64,000 bases of DNA from Spirochaeta isovalerica (GTDB lineage: Bacteria > Spirochaetota > Spirochaetia > DSM-2461): NCBI RefSeq assembly GCF_014207565.1, contig NZ_JACHGJ010000007.1, positions 1 to 64,000 on the forward strand. Reading direction: 5' to 3'. The notes under the pieces were generated by a model that was given only the letters and a program-made list of their open reading frames with translations, was not told where the DNA came from and ran no database searches. Position numbers and translations under genes: made by a program. Positions 1-8,824 of the stretch are shown piece by piece (the stretch's first letter is position 1; each line of letters begins with the position of its first letter).

Positions 1-1
1 G

Positions 2-529
2 TTCCTCAGCGCCTATATGGGACGCCTCTTCGACAACCCCGAGGTCGTGTTCAACGAAGATATGCTCAAGCCCGAGCTGCAGAGCATGGAAGACTACGTG
101 GACGGAATCAGGAACATCTGTGAAGCCCAGCAGAAAGTGGCCAAAGCCTATGTGGAAGACGGCAGCGTGGAAGGAGCCATTCCTCCCCTCAAAGCGATTA
201 TCTACATCATGGCCGAAGGCAGCTATGAAGGGAAGACAGCAGAGGATCCGCAAATCCGCAAGCTCTTCGACAGGGAATACGTTCTGGAGAGCGACTGGTA
301 TAAAGCGAGACTGGTCCGCTATCAGGAAAACAGGATCGCCCAGATCGAGAGCAGCCTGGCCTATATGGATAAATTCCTGGCGCAGGAAAGACACCGCGAC
401 GAAGCCATGAAGCTGGGTATCCCCTCAAGGATTCAGAAGGCGAAAGCTGAGCTGAAGGAAATAAAAGATCCCCGGTTCCTTGAAAGGATCAAGGGAACCC
501 TGGGATTGGATCCCCTTTACAGAAACTGA
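2..529 (+). CDS. C-terminal part of a large unrecognised protein (possibly PPi-type PEP carboxykinase)
   Basis: The frame is open from the left edge of the window, so this is the 3' end of a longer gene; the first in-frame ATG (17) is not taken as a start because coding-like sequence runs through it. About 175 residues are visible. They are soluble, helix-rich and strongly charged, with no membrane segment or signal. The layout (a YMGRLFDNPE stretch followed by alternating acidic and basic helices and a GTLGLDPL end) reminds me of the C-terminus of diphosphate-dependent phosphoenolpyruvate carboxykinases, but I cannot confirm that by motif, and no catalytic residue lies in this part. Treat the function as unknown. 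A strong terminator follows 19 bases after the stop. Confidence 0.6.
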   Translation, partial: FLSAYMGRLFDNPEVVFNEDMLKPELQSMEDYVDGIRNICEAQQKVAKAYVEDGSVEGAIPPLKAIIYIMAEGSYEGKTAEDPQIRKLFDREYVLESDWYKARLVRYQENRIAQIESSLAYMDKFLAQERHRDEAMKLGIPSRIQKAKAELKEIKDPRFLERIKGTLGLDPLYRN

Positions 530-547
530 TAGACAACAGAAATCAGT

Positions 548-592
548 GGCGGAATGGAACCCTTAGGAGGTTTTATTCCGCCTTTTTTTTTT
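548..592 (+). terminator. Rho-independent terminator
   Basis: GGCGGAAT (548-555) pairs with ATTCCGCC (575-582) and is followed directly by ten T residues (583-592). It lies just after the partial gene at the left edge and ends that transcript. Confidence 0.93.
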
Positions 593-624
593 ACCTACCG
601 GACAGGGGCTGATCCGACAGAAAA

Positions 625-2685
625 TTATTTCTGATTGAGAAGCTGAAAAACCGTATCTCTGTTGTCGGCATTCATAATCTGTTCCCTCAATTCGGGATTA
701 TTCATCTTCCGTCCGATCTCAGCCAGTAATTGGATATGCGGTCCGACATGGGATTTGGGAGAGATAATAAGAAAGAAGAGTCTTGTCGGTTTCTTATCGA
801 GAGAATCAAACTCTATCCCCTCCCTGTCGATTCCCACAGCCATAACGATATTGTCGGAAGCGTCGCATTTGGCATGAGGAATGGCTATGCCGTTTTCAAA
901 ACCGGTGGACATGGAAGCTTCTCTTTCCAGAACGGCATCGAGAACCATTTTGCGGTCCTCGATAGCTCCGGCATCGGCAACGAGGTCTACCAGTTCTTTG
1001 ATGACGGCGTTTTTATCCCGGCTCTTAAGGTCGAGGGTAATGAGATCCTTCCGGAGATACTTGGAAATATTGAGCGTCGTTTTAAAATCCGCCGCATCCT
1101 CTTTGACGATTTCCCGCATTTCAGGCGATTTGACCAGCTCCTCAAGAGAGGACACGGAGTTGTCCAGCTCAACCAGAGTTTCATAAACCGTCTGACGGCC
1201 GTAGGCCAGATCGTCCTGATTTGAGGCGGAAACTTTCATAACGCTTCCCTTCAGGTCCACACCGAGGTACTTCTGCCCTCTGCTCATGAGAAAGGAACGG
1301 CCGGGCTGCGTCTCTGAATCGGTGACGAAAAATCCCTCGTCCTTGAAACTGCCGATCACCTGGGAGGCCACCAGCTCCACCAGGCGCACAGTGGGAAACT
1401 TAACTTTATAGGAAACACCTTTATGGTAATCGAAATAGGATTTTTCCGCTTTGACATTCAGCAGGTCCATAAGTTTTTTCACTGTCGTCCCCTGAACGAG
1501 GAGAGTGAAGAGGATGTAACCCAGTGTGATGTGGACAATGACATCCTTGCCGGGAAAACTGTTGGGAATGGTCAGAACCAGAGCGACGGGAACGGCCCCC
1601 CTCAACCCGCCCCAGAAGAGTATGGCCTGAAAAGCCGGTGAGATTTTTATCCCCCCTTCAAAGCGGTTGTACAGGGGAATAATCAGATAGATGACAGCGG
1701 CCCGCGCTGCCGTAACAGCGGGGATGACCAGGAGCATAAGCTTGAGACTGGTAAACAGTCCCGTCTGATCGGAAAAATTCTGAGCTTCCGTAAGACCGAG
1801 CAGAAGAAAAACGAAACTATTGGCCACGAAGGAGAAATAATCCCAGAAGTTTTCCATGAAGTAATGGTTTTCATGCTTCAGCACATCGTTGCTCAAGAGC
1901 GTGACAACGATTCCCGCCGCCAGAGTGGACATGACTCCCGAAACATGAAGGAGGTCCGCCGTAATAAAAGAGATGTAAGCCATGATAAGACTGACGGTAA
2001 TCTGAAGAGGCACATTGTTGCGCTGGAGACGGACAATAAAACCGCCGATCAGTCCGACAGCCGAACCGATCAGCAAGCCGCCGAGCAGCACGATCAGGAA
2101 GCTGATAACAGAATTGAAAACAAGGGTTCCCACAGTACTTATGCCGCTGTTGAGAGCCGAAAGAATAATGGAAAAGAGAACGATCGCCGTGGCGTCATTG
2201 AAAATGCTCTCTCCATCGACCAGGGTTACAAGCTGCCGGGGGGCTCCGATTTCATTGAAAAGAGAGATAACGGCAACCGGGTCAGTGGCGGAAATCAAAG
2301 CGCCGAACAGCAGGGCCGAGCCGAGCCCCAGAGTCGCGGACAAGCTCAGAAAGCCTCCGACGATACCCGTCGAGATCATAACGCCCAGGACAGCGAGTAA
2401 CAGAATCGGGACAATGTTTTTCTGAAGAGCCTTCAAATCCATATTGATGGACGCGTCGTAAATAAGTGTCGGAAGGATGAGATACAGAATCGTATCGGGT
2501 GTGAGGCTGAGATTGACCAGCGGCTCATATGCGACCTGAATCGCCAGAATCCCCAGAACGAAGCCGACAACCACCAGGCCGATGGTATAGGGAAAATGCA
2601 GTTTTTTCAATAAAACCGAAGAAGCGACTGCTATAGCCAGAAATCCGATAATGAGAAATATATTCAGTGCCAGTTCATGCTCCAT
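625..2685 (-). CDS. CPA1-type cation:proton antiporter fused to a PTS EIIA domain
   Basis: 686 residues. Residues 1-400 form about 12 membrane helices of the Na+(K+)/H+ exchanger family, with the conserved SATDPVAV and FNDAT motifs of CPA1 antiporters. Residues ~405-530 are a soluble linker of unclear fold. The last ~150 residues are a fructose/nitrogen-type PTS EIIA domain with the phospho-acceptor signature IPHAK (His about 604), so phosphotransfer at the active histidine looks possible. Inference: cation efflux is tuned by PTS phosphorylation state. No other PTS gene is in the window. The start ATG at 2685 has a purine-rich GAGAGGA ahead of it, and a TATAAT-like -10 lies at 2715-2720 (minus strand). 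It is a monocistronic gene facing the serine dehydratase gene. Confidence 0.9.
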   Translation of the reverse strand: MEHELALNIFLIIGFLAIAVASSVLLKKLHFPYTIGLVVVGFVLGILAIQVAYEPLVNLSLTPDTILYLILPTLIYDASINMDLKALQKNIVPILLLAVLGVMISTGIVGGFLSLSATLGLGSALLFGALISATDPVAVISLFNEIGAPRQLVTLVDGESIFNDATAIVLFSIILSALNSGISTVGTLVFNSVISFLIVLLGGLLIGSAVGLIGGFIVRLQRNNVPLQITVSLIMAYISFITADLLHVSGVMSTLAAGIVVTLLSNDVLKHENHYFMENFWDYFSFVANSFVFLLLGLTEAQNFSDQTGLFTSLKLMLLVIPAVTAARAAVIYLIIPLYNRFEGGIKISPAFQAILFWGGLRGAVPVALVLTIPNSFPGKDVIVHITLGYILFTLLVQGTTVKKLMDLLNVKAEKSYFDYHKGVSYKVKFPTVRLVELVASQVIGSFKDEGFFVTDSETQPGRSFLMSRGQKYLGVDLKGSVMKVSASNQDDLAYGRQTVYETLVELDNSVSSLEELVKSPEMREIVKEDAADFKTTLNISKYLRKDLITLDLKSRDKNAVIKELVDLVADAGAIEDRKMVLDAVLEREASMSTGFENGIAIPHAKCDASDNIVMAVGIDREGIEFDSLDKKPTRLFFLIISPKSHVGPHIQLLAEIGRKMNNPELREQIMNADNRDTVFQLLNQK

Positions 2686-2828
2686 TAAATAGATCCTCTC
2701 TGCTTTTATATTCTATTATATACAAACAGGAACAGTATTCTCATTAATATCAATAATCAATATGTTATGCTCCTTTTTATGCAATCGATCATATAGACCT
2801 GTGTTAGAATCTCACAGAGGAGAGGACA

Positions 2829-4040
2829 ATGGAATCCATTCGCAACATTTACAGAATCGGCTACGGTCCGTCCAGTTCCCATACCATGGGACCTCAGCGG
2901 GCGGCAGAAATCTTCCTGGACAGAAACCCGAAAGCTTCCCGCTACGAAGTAATCCTCTATGGCAGTCTGGCTCTGACGGGCAGAGGCCATTTTACCGACC
3001 GGATCCTGGAACAGACATTTCCCGCCGGAAAACTGGACATTATCTGGAAGCCGGAAGAAACCCTCCCCTTTCACACAAACGGAATGAAACTGAAGGCAAT
3101 GGAAACTGGCGGCCGTGAGTTGGATTCCGCGACTGTCTACAGCATAGGCGGAGGAGCCATAAGATGGGAACCGGAACCGCAGAAAACCGCCGGTTCTCTT
3201 TATGATCTGACGACGATGAAAGAGCTGATCCGGTACGCCAGACAATCGGGAAAATCCCTTTGGGAAATTGCCGAAGACAGGGAAGGCGTTGAAATCTGGG
3301 ATTACCTGAAAGAAGTCTGGGAGCATATGAAACAGAGCATCAGGAACGGACTGGAAAATGAGCATGTCCTGCCCGGAGACCTCAATTTGCCCAGGAAAGC
3401 CGCTTCATACTATGCCAAAGCCATTAATTCTACAGGGATTCTCAAACACAGAGGTAAAATTTTCGCCTACGCGCTGGCAGTTTCAGAGGAAAATGCCGGA
3501 GGGGGAAAAGTCGTGACGGCTCCGACCTGCGGCAGCTGCGGAGTCCTCCCTTCGGTTCTTTTCAACCTTCAGGAACAGTACAATTACAGAGACAGTAAAA
3601 TACTCAAGGCTCTTGCCACAGCAGGACTGATTGGAAACCTGGTCAAGCACAACGCCTCCATTTCGGGGGCGGAAGTGGGGTGTCAGGGGGAAGTGGGAAC
3701 GGCCTGCTCCATGGCCGCCGCCGCTGCAGCCAAACTCTTCGGGGGAACGCTCGACCAGATAGAATACGCGGCGGAGATGGGTATTGAGCATCACCTTGGA
3801 CTCACCTGCGATCCGGTGGGAGGTTACGTTCAAATCCCCTGCATAGAAAGAAACGGATTGGCGGCGGGACGGGCCTACGAATCAGCGGTCTACGCCCTGT
3901 TTTCCGACGGACGGCACCGGGTGAGTTTCGACGAAGTCGTCCAGACCATGAAAGAGACGGGGCGGGACCTCCATTCCTCCTACAGAGAAACCTCGATCGC
4001 CGGTCTGGCCAAGCATTCGGGAAAGAGCAATGAATCATAA
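2829..4040 (+). CDS. sdaA: L-serine dehydratase, iron-sulfur dependent, single chain
   Basis: Converts L-serine to pyruvate and ammonia using a [4Fe-4S] cluster. 403 residues, in beta-then-alpha order in one chain. The N-terminal beta part opens at once with GPSSSHTMGP; the alpha part carries APTCGSCGVLPS, GCQGEVGTACS and CDPVGGYVQIPC, which supply the conserved cysteines. It is somewhat shorter than the ~450-residue enterobacterial enzymes, with the loss in the region between the two domains. A good Shine-Dalgarno (GAGGAGAGG) precedes ATG 2829. The 3' end overlaps the next gene by 11 bases, so the two are translationally coupled. Confidence 0.95.
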   Translation: MESIRNIYRIGYGPSSSHTMGPQRAAEIFLDRNPKASRYEVILYGSLALTGRGHFTDRILEQTFPAGKLDIIWKPEETLPFHTNGMKLKAMETGGRELDSATVYSIGGGAIRWEPEPQKTAGSLYDLTTMKELIRYARQSGKSLWEIAEDREGVEIWDYLKEVWEHMKQSIRNGLENEHVLPGDLNLPRKAASYYAKAINSTGILKHRGKIFAYALAVSEENAGGGKVVTAPTCGSCGVLPSVLFNLQEQYNYRDSKILKALATAGLIGNLVKHNASISGAEVGCQGEVGTACSMAAAAAAKLFGGTLDQIEYAAEMGIEHHLGLTCDPVGGYVQIPCIERNGLAAGRAYESAVYALFSDGRHRVSFDEVVQTMKETGRDLHSSYRETSIAGLAKHSGKSNES

Positions 4041-5154
4041 AATAGAAATACACGATGTCCGGAAATCGGGACGCTTGAAGGAATTTATAAAACTCCCCCG
4101 TTTAATCTACAATGATGATCCTCTCTGGGTCCCGCCTCTGCCTCTGGGAGAAAAACAAGAATACAGCAGTAAAAAGAACACGATCCTGGCCCGCTCCGAT
4201 CATGCATTCCTGATGGCTGAGGCCAATGGAAAACCGGTCGGAAGACTCATTGTCTACATCGATCCCCGCTATAATTCCTTTCATAAAAGCAGAACCGGCT
4301 TTTTCGGTTCTTTTGAGTCCATCGATAATACCGATGTGAGCCTGGCGCTTTTTAAAGAAGCGGAAAGCTGGCTCCGGGAACGGGGTATGGAGGAGATTCT
4401 CGGTCCGATCAATCCCGTTTCCGAATCGTGGGGCTTTGTTCTGGAAGGTAACACGCCTCCTGTATTCCTCTCTCCCCATACGCCGGTCTATTACAACCGC
4501 CTGTCGGGAGAAGCGGGTTTTCATAAAGCCAAAGATCTTCTTGTTTATGAGGCCGATGCCCGGAAGGGTTATGTATTACCGGACCGCTTCACCCGATTCG
4601 CAGAAACAATTCTCAAAAGGAAACCGGAAATTACAGTTCGCCCCATCGACAAAAGAAAACTGAAAAGCGAAGCCCTTCATATTCTGAGAATACTGAATGA
4701 TTCGGTCGCGGGGAACTGGGGCTATGTGCCCGTGGAAGAGGATGAAATGGCTGTCGTTCTTAAGCAGCTGAAACCCATAATGGATGCACAGGCCATCTGG
4801 TTTGTGGAAGACAGGGGATTTCCTATAGGCGTAGCGCTGGGCTTTCCCGATATCAACGTTCTTCTCCGGTCCGGTCGTGACCTGACGGTTCCCGGAACTC
4901 TCTGGAAGTTGTTGACGCAAAAAAAGAAAATCAAAGACTACAGGCTATGGGGACTGGCCGTACAACCGGACTACCACGGGATGGGACTGGATGTTCTTCT
5001 TTATGTAAGCCTTTACAGAGCTCTGGAACCGAGGGGGATCCGTCTGGAAGCCAATTACATGCTGGAAGATAATCCCGGGATTCTGAACGCCCTGAAAAAG
5101 ATGGAGCTGACCCCTGTAAAAAAATACAGGGTCTACAGAAAAGACCTCATTTGA
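4030..5154 (+). CDS. GNAT-like acyltransferase family protein
   Basis: 374 residues, soluble. The N-terminal half has the FIKLPRLIYNDDPLWVPP opening seen in a widespread uncharacterised family annotated as N-acetyltransferase or YghO-like. The C-terminal half contains a GNAT-like core: a WGLAVQPDYHGMGLDVLLY stretch that fits the acetyl-CoA loop (Q/RxxGxG/A, here in the form YHGMG), followed by a LEANYMLEDN strand-helix. The substrate is unknown. The gene starts inside the end of sdaA (11-base overlap), so it belongs to the same operon; whether it acts on an amino acid-related substrate is only a guess. Confidence 0.75.
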   Translation: MNHKIEIHDVRKSGRLKEFIKLPRLIYNDDPLWVPPLPLGEKQEYSSKKNTILARSDHAFLMAEANGKPVGRLIVYIDPRYNSFHKSRTGFFGSFESIDNTDVSLALFKEAESWLRERGMEEILGPINPVSESWGFVLEGNTPPVFLSPHTPVYYNRLSGEAGFHKAKDLLVYEADARKGYVLPDRFTRFAETILKRKPEITVRPIDKRKLKSEALHILRILNDSVAGNWGYVPVEEDEMAVVLKQLKPIMDAQAIWFVEDRGFPIGVALGFPDINVLLRSGRDLTVPGTLWKLLTQKKKIKDYRLWGLAVQPDYHGMGLDVLLYVSLYRALEPRGIRLEANYMLEDNPGILNALKKMELTPVKKYRVYRKDLI

Positions 5155-5162
5155 AAAAATGA

Positions 5163-5855
5163 TCAGACACCGAAAGCCTTTCTGAATTTCCCCGGGGCTC
5201 CGCTTTCGATAGGCTTTCCATGGCTGAAATAAGCTTTCTCGAAATTCATATTGCCGATCAGGGCGAGACTTCTGATCGCCGTCTCTTTTTTATTGAAGAG
5301 CATGGGGTATCCCGGAAGCCGGCCTCCCGAAGCCGCATCACCCACAAAGAGGATGCCCCCTTCGCGGGACAGAAAATAGGACGTGTGCCCGGGAGAATGC
5401 CCCGGAGTCGCAATGACTTGAAGCCCACCGGCGAAATCCAGGATTTCTCCGCCTTCCAAAGTTACATCGACGGGAACAGAGGGCTGGGGTGTCTGACGGG
5501 ATTTTTTAATGAGAAGCTCAAACATAAGTTTTTTAGCGATGCCCGGTGCCGCTTCCGTCGCGGGCACGGTTCCGATAGTCGCTGCCTCATCTTTGTGTAC
5601 ATAAACCAGAGCACCGGTTCGGCTTTTAATTTCCTCCAGACTGCCAATATGGTCCATATGGAAGTGAGTGATCAGTATATGCTTCAGGGCTTTCCGGTCA
5701 TATCCGAGAGACTCAATTGCCGAAAGGATTTTTTCTCCCATTCCGGGTATTCCCGTATCGATAAGGGTCAGAACGCCTTCGTGTTCCAGAAGAAAAACCC
5801 GGACGAAACCCGTTTCCAATGCGTATACGCCTTTGCTTATTTCTCTATGTTTCAT
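5163..5855 (-). CDS. MBL-fold metallo-hydrolase
   Basis: 230 residues. The metallo-beta-lactamase metal site is intact: THFHMDHIG (HxHxDH), then a GHSPGH histidine, the FVGDAA aspartate and a C-terminal SHGKP histidine. This is the glyoxalase II / hydrolase branch; the substrate cannot be read from sequence. No signal peptide, so cytoplasmic. It lies 39 bases behind the AEC carrier gene on the same strand, but has its own promoter-like element immediately upstream. The start ATG at 5855 has no Shine-Dalgarno. Confidence 0.88.
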   Translation of the reverse strand: MKHREISKGVYALETGFVRVFLLEHEGVLTLIDTGIPGMGEKILSAIESLGYDRKALKHILITHFHMDHIGSLEEIKSRTGALVYVHKDEAATIGTVPATEAAPGIAKKLMFELLIKKSRQTPQPSVPVDVTLEGGEILDFAGGLQVIATPGHSPGHTSYFLSREGGILFVGDAASGGRLPGYPMLFNKKETAIRSLALIGNMNFEKAYFSHGKPIESGAPGKFRKAFGV

Positions 5856-5861
5856 ATGACT

Positions 5862-5889
5862 ATTTTAGAATCAGTCAGGAAATTGGCAA
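5862..5889 (-). promoter_or_regulatory. Promoter of the MBL hydrolase gene, leaderless type
   Basis: On the minus strand, -35 TTGCCA (5884-5889), a 16-base spacer, -10 TAAAAT (5862-5867), then only six bases to ATG at 5855. Transcription would begin at or next to the start codon. Confidence 0.55.
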
Positions 5890-5894
5890 GACTT

Positions 5895-6827
5895 TTAAGC
5901 CCATAAAAAGAAAATGACGGGAATAAAAAGCAGAAAGAGCAATGTTGAAATAATTGTGGAGTTGGCGATAAACTCCGTATCCATCCCGAACATATCCCCT
6001 ATTATAATCGGATTGACACCCAGCGGAGCCAGAGCGTTGATCATGAGTACTCCTCTCGAAGGCTCATCGAACCATGGTAGTTGAACCATGACTAAGGTCG
6101 CTCCGATCCATAAAGCCAACCTGAGAAACAGAAAGGGAATAAGGTAACCGACTGTTCTGAGAGATTTTCCCACAGTCAGGGAGAGTCCCATTCCGAAGAG
6201 AACGAGAGGGATAGCCATATTTCCGAAACTGGAGACAAAACCGGAAAGCCAGAGAGGCAGTCTGACTCCGGAGATTCCTACAGCCAGACCGGCAGCCATA
6301 AACACCAGAACCGGCGTTACATTATAGAGAAGTTCTCTTCTGTCCAGAGATTTCTGCTGCTTTAATCCGAATACGGCAATGCTGAGAAAGGAAAAAGTCA
6401 GAAGAAAAGGCCAGTAGAAAGCCGTATAAAATATCCCCCGCTGAAGTCCTTCAGGGCCGATGACCAGCTCATGCAGCCTCCAGCAGATATAAGCCAGATT
6501 CCCCGTAAATGCCATAATCAGCAGTTCGGAGCGGAACTGTTTCACCCAGGCCGATTTTTTCTGAAGGAGAAATATGAGCAGAAAGAGACTGGACCAGCTC
6601 ATGGAAAAGAAAAGAAAGAGACCCAGCGACATGGGTAGAAACTGCCCGGCAGTCCCGGTATCCATAGTTGAAAGCGATGAAAAGACAAGAGCCGGGATAG
6701 CAATGCGAACAGCAAACTGCTGGAGAACCGGGCGGTTTTTCGCTGCTATGTAATCTTTTCTGCGGGCTAAAACACCGAGAAAAATGGGTAAAAATATACC
6801 GGTCAGAGCAGACGTGAGTAGATCCAT
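5895..6827 (-). CDS. AEC-family (auxin efflux carrier / malate permease type) transporter
   Basis: 310 residues, almost entirely hydrophobic, with about ten membrane helices in two inverted five-helix halves as in the AEC / Mem_trans family. Conserved family features include the GxLARRKDYI turn after helix 1 and a C-terminal half with the LAPLGVNP segment, where a polar, proline-containing helix break is expected. Family members export or exchange carboxylates, amino acids or auxin; the substrate here is unknown. It lies between fruK (31 bases upstream) and the MBL hydrolase. A separate promoter-like element sits directly in front of the ATG. Confidence 0.85.
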   Translation of the reverse strand: MDLLTSALTGIFLPIFLGVLARRKDYIAAKNRPVLQQFAVRIAIPALVFSSLSTMDTGTAGQFLPMSLGLFLFFSMSWSSLFLLIFLLQKKSAWVKQFRSELLIMAFTGNLAYICWRLHELVIGPEGLQRGIFYTAFYWPFLLTFSFLSIAVFGLKQQKSLDRRELLYNVTPVLVFMAAGLAVGISGVRLPLWLSGFVSSFGNMAIPLVLFGMGLSLTVGKSLRTVGYLIPFLFLRLALWIGATLVMVQLPWFDEPSRGVLMINALAPLGVNPIIIGDMFGMDTEFIANSTIISTLLFLLFIPVIFFLWA

Positions 6828-6833
6828 TTACTT

Positions 6834-6862
6834 ATTCAACAGGGATTGTCTGTTCTAGTCAA
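6834..6862 (-). promoter_or_regulatory. Promoter of the AEC carrier gene, leaderless type
   Basis: Minus strand: -35 TTGACT (6857-6862), spacer of 17, -10 TTGAAT (6834-6839), six bases to ATG 6827. The -35 overlaps the stop codon of fruK. No Shine-Dalgarno is present. Confidence 0.45.
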
Positions 6863-7818
6863 GCTCCCCTCTGTTCTATTTTTATTTTGATTTTATCGAG
6901 AAATGATGCGGGAGGCTGAACTTCAGAGAGCCCGGAACCGTACATCGTGAGCTTCGATGCCGCCCATGATGCAGCCTGCTTCAGCGCATCGCCTTTTTCG
7001 AGACCCGATGCCAGTGCGCCGGCAAAACCGGCGAGGAAGGTGTCTCCCGCTCCTACGGTACTTTTCACTTTAATGGCAGGAGCTGATGCGTCAATCGTGT
7101 ATCCTCTGCCGTACAGGCGGCTCCCCTCCTCTCCGAGTGAGAGAGCTATCATATCGACTTTCTCCAGCAGTTTCAGGGAAAGGGCATCTACGGCCCGGGG
7201 GCGATCAGTCGCCTGCCGGATCTCTTCATAGATCTCCGCCAGCTCATCGATATTAGGCTTGATAAGATTGATCGCACCCGTTTCGACGGCCGCTTTGAGC
7301 GCCATGCGGCTCGTATCAAGAGCCACGAAGCAACCGGCTTCACGGGCGATTTTGGCCAGATCGCCATAAAAGGAATCGGGAACACCGGGAGGAAGGCTTC
7401 CCGACAGAATGACGCTATGGAAACCTGAAGCGAGTTTGCCGAATTTATCCAGAAGCTCATCAATCTGTTTTTTTTCGATCATAAATCCGGGAAAGTTGAT
7501 ATCGGTAGTAATCTCGCCTTCAGGATCGGCGATCTTGATACCTTCGCGGGTCGAACCTTCTACATATACGAAGTGATCCTCAAGTGAATTTTTTGTAAAG
7601 TGATCCCGGAAAATCAGGGCATTCTCCTTTCCCAGAAATCCGGTCACAGCGACATCAAAACCGCCCCGTGAGAGCGCCGTCGCAACATTGATCCCCTTTC
7701 CTCCGGGATCCCGTCTTCCCGATTCGGCACGGTTTACACTATCGACGGCAAAACCGGGAACGATAACTGTATAATCTATAGCGGGGTTCAGCGTAACTGT
7801 CAGGATTTTCTTACTCAT
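6859..7818 (-). CDS. fruK: 1-phosphofructokinase (PfkB family)
   Basis: 319 residues. Phosphorylates fructose 1-phosphate (or a related hexose phosphate) with ATP. The PfkB fold is shown by TLNPAIDYT at the N-terminus, the GGKGINVA substrate loop (~39-46) and the VGAGDTFLAGF active-site and anion-hole motif near residue 255 with the catalytic Asp. The close relative tagatose-6-phosphate kinase cannot be excluded. No fructose PTS permease or FruR-type regulator is adjacent, which is unusual for fruK. The ATG at 7818 lacks a Shine-Dalgarno. Confidence 0.88.
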   Translation of the reverse strand: MSKKILTVTLNPAIDYTVIVPGFAVDSVNRAESGRRDPGGKGINVATALSRGGFDVAVTGFLGKENALIFRDHFTKNSLEDHFVYVEGSTREGIKIADPEGEITTDINFPGFMIEKKQIDELLDKFGKLASGFHSVILSGSLPPGVPDSFYGDLAKIAREAGCFVALDTSRMALKAAVETGAINLIKPNIDELAEIYEEIRQATDRPRAVDALSLKLLEKVDMIALSLGEEGSRLYGRGYTIDASAPAIKVKSTVGAGDTFLAGFAGALASGLEKGDALKQAASWAASKLTMYGSGLSEVQPPASFLDKIKIKIEQRGA

Positions 7819-7827
7819 AATGAAATC

Positions 7828-7856
7828 AAGCTAAAAGATGTCCGGAGACCTGTCAA
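7828..7856 (-). promoter_or_regulatory. Promoter of fruK, leaderless type
   Basis: Minus strand: a perfect -35 TTGACA (7851-7856), spacer of 17, a weak -10 TAGCTT (7828-7833), nine bases to ATG 7818. Confidence 0.45.
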
Positions 7857-8084
7857 GAAGGGAGAAAAAGGGGTATCGGACCTATTCTGCTAATTACTTG
7901 ATCAGCAGCTGCAACTGCGGCAGAGATGGCCGGCTGACAGGCCCTGAAATCCCTGTAGGATGGATTTTAAAATCAATTCCTGCCAAAAGAAAGCGGATCG
8001 GATTATGCCAGAAATGAATTGTTTTTTCCCTTGAAACTCCGCCCTCTTCCCAAAAATCTTTTTATTCTTCACTATATGATAGAT

Positions 8085-8690
8085 ATGGAAAACCAATATA
8101 AACAGGATCTGCACATTCACACCGTCTACTCGACCGGAGACAGCTCTGTTGAGCCGCAACAGACAATACCTTTCATAGCCGAACTGGACCACGCCGAAGT
8201 GCGGGGTATCAGTGATCATTTCGAATATCTGACCGGACAGGTATTTGAAGAATACAGAAAAGAGGTTCACGATTTCGGATTCTGGTGCGGATGCGAAGTC
8301 AACGACAGCATAGATGCCCGGGAAGCGGCTGCCTATCCTTTCGACTACTATATCTATCACTGCAGAGACAGAGTATCAGAATATAAAGGCGCGGAAACGC
8401 TACTGGAAACAGGCAAACCGGTCATTGTCTCCCATCCTATGGCCATGGGAGCCGATCTCAATAAAGTGCCGACAGATTGTCTGCTTGAAATCAATAACCG
8501 GTACGTATGGAAAAACGACTATATGTCATACTTCTCCCCTCACCTTCACCGCTTCAGGTTCACAATCGGATCCGACGCCCACAAGCCCAACTGGCTGAGT
8601 CAGAATGTCGCCCGGCATGCCGCTGCCAAACTGGGTATCGAGGAGACGGTTCTTTTCCCCCTGCGATTCTATCAGCCTGTCCACTCCTGA
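8085..8690 (+). CDS. PHP-domain metal-dependent phosphoesterase-like protein
   Basis: 201 residues from ATG 8085 (an ATG at 8076 is also possible; further upstream the sequence does not look coding). It begins with the PHP signature DLHIHTVYSTGD, followed by RGISDHFEY, a CEVND element, VSHPM and a C-terminal IGSDAHKP. Together these give the histidines and aspartates expected to hold two or three metal ions. Families with this layout include histidinol phosphatase-like and PHP nucleases or phosphoesterases; the exact substrate is unknown. The ATG at 8085 follows TATATG by six bases and has no Shine-Dalgarno. Confidence 0.8.
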   Translation: MENQYKQDLHIHTVYSTGDSSVEPQQTIPFIAELDHAEVRGISDHFEYLTGQVFEEYRKEVHDFGFWCGCEVNDSIDAREAAAYPFDYYIYHCRDRVSEYKGAETLLETGKPVIVSHPMAMGADLNKVPTDCLLEINNRYVWKNDYMSYFSPHLHRFRFTIGSDAHKPNWLSQNVARHAAAKLGIEETVLFPLRFYQPVHS

Positions 8691-8824
8691 TAAAAAGATA
8701 AAAAACGTGACAAATTTTCTCATTTTCTGTGTTCAAATATTAAACTATGTTTATTTTGTTAAGGAAGTGTTAATTTCTTATCAGAAACCTGTTAAGCTTA
8801 TTTGCAGAGGCAATCGAAGGAACT

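Noticed and set aside
1864-2400. 178-residue plus-strand frame in the antiporter gene
   Set aside because: Antisense shadow of the membrane domain, low-complexity polar translation.
5112-5131. CCCTGT/ACAGGG hairpin at the end of the acetyltransferase-like gene
   Set aside because: Inside the coding sequence and without a T-run, so not called a terminator.
7819-8075. Possible small RNA or riboswitch between fruK and the PHP gene
   Set aside because: Short inverted repeats occur, but no conserved riboswitch core or terminator could be recognised.
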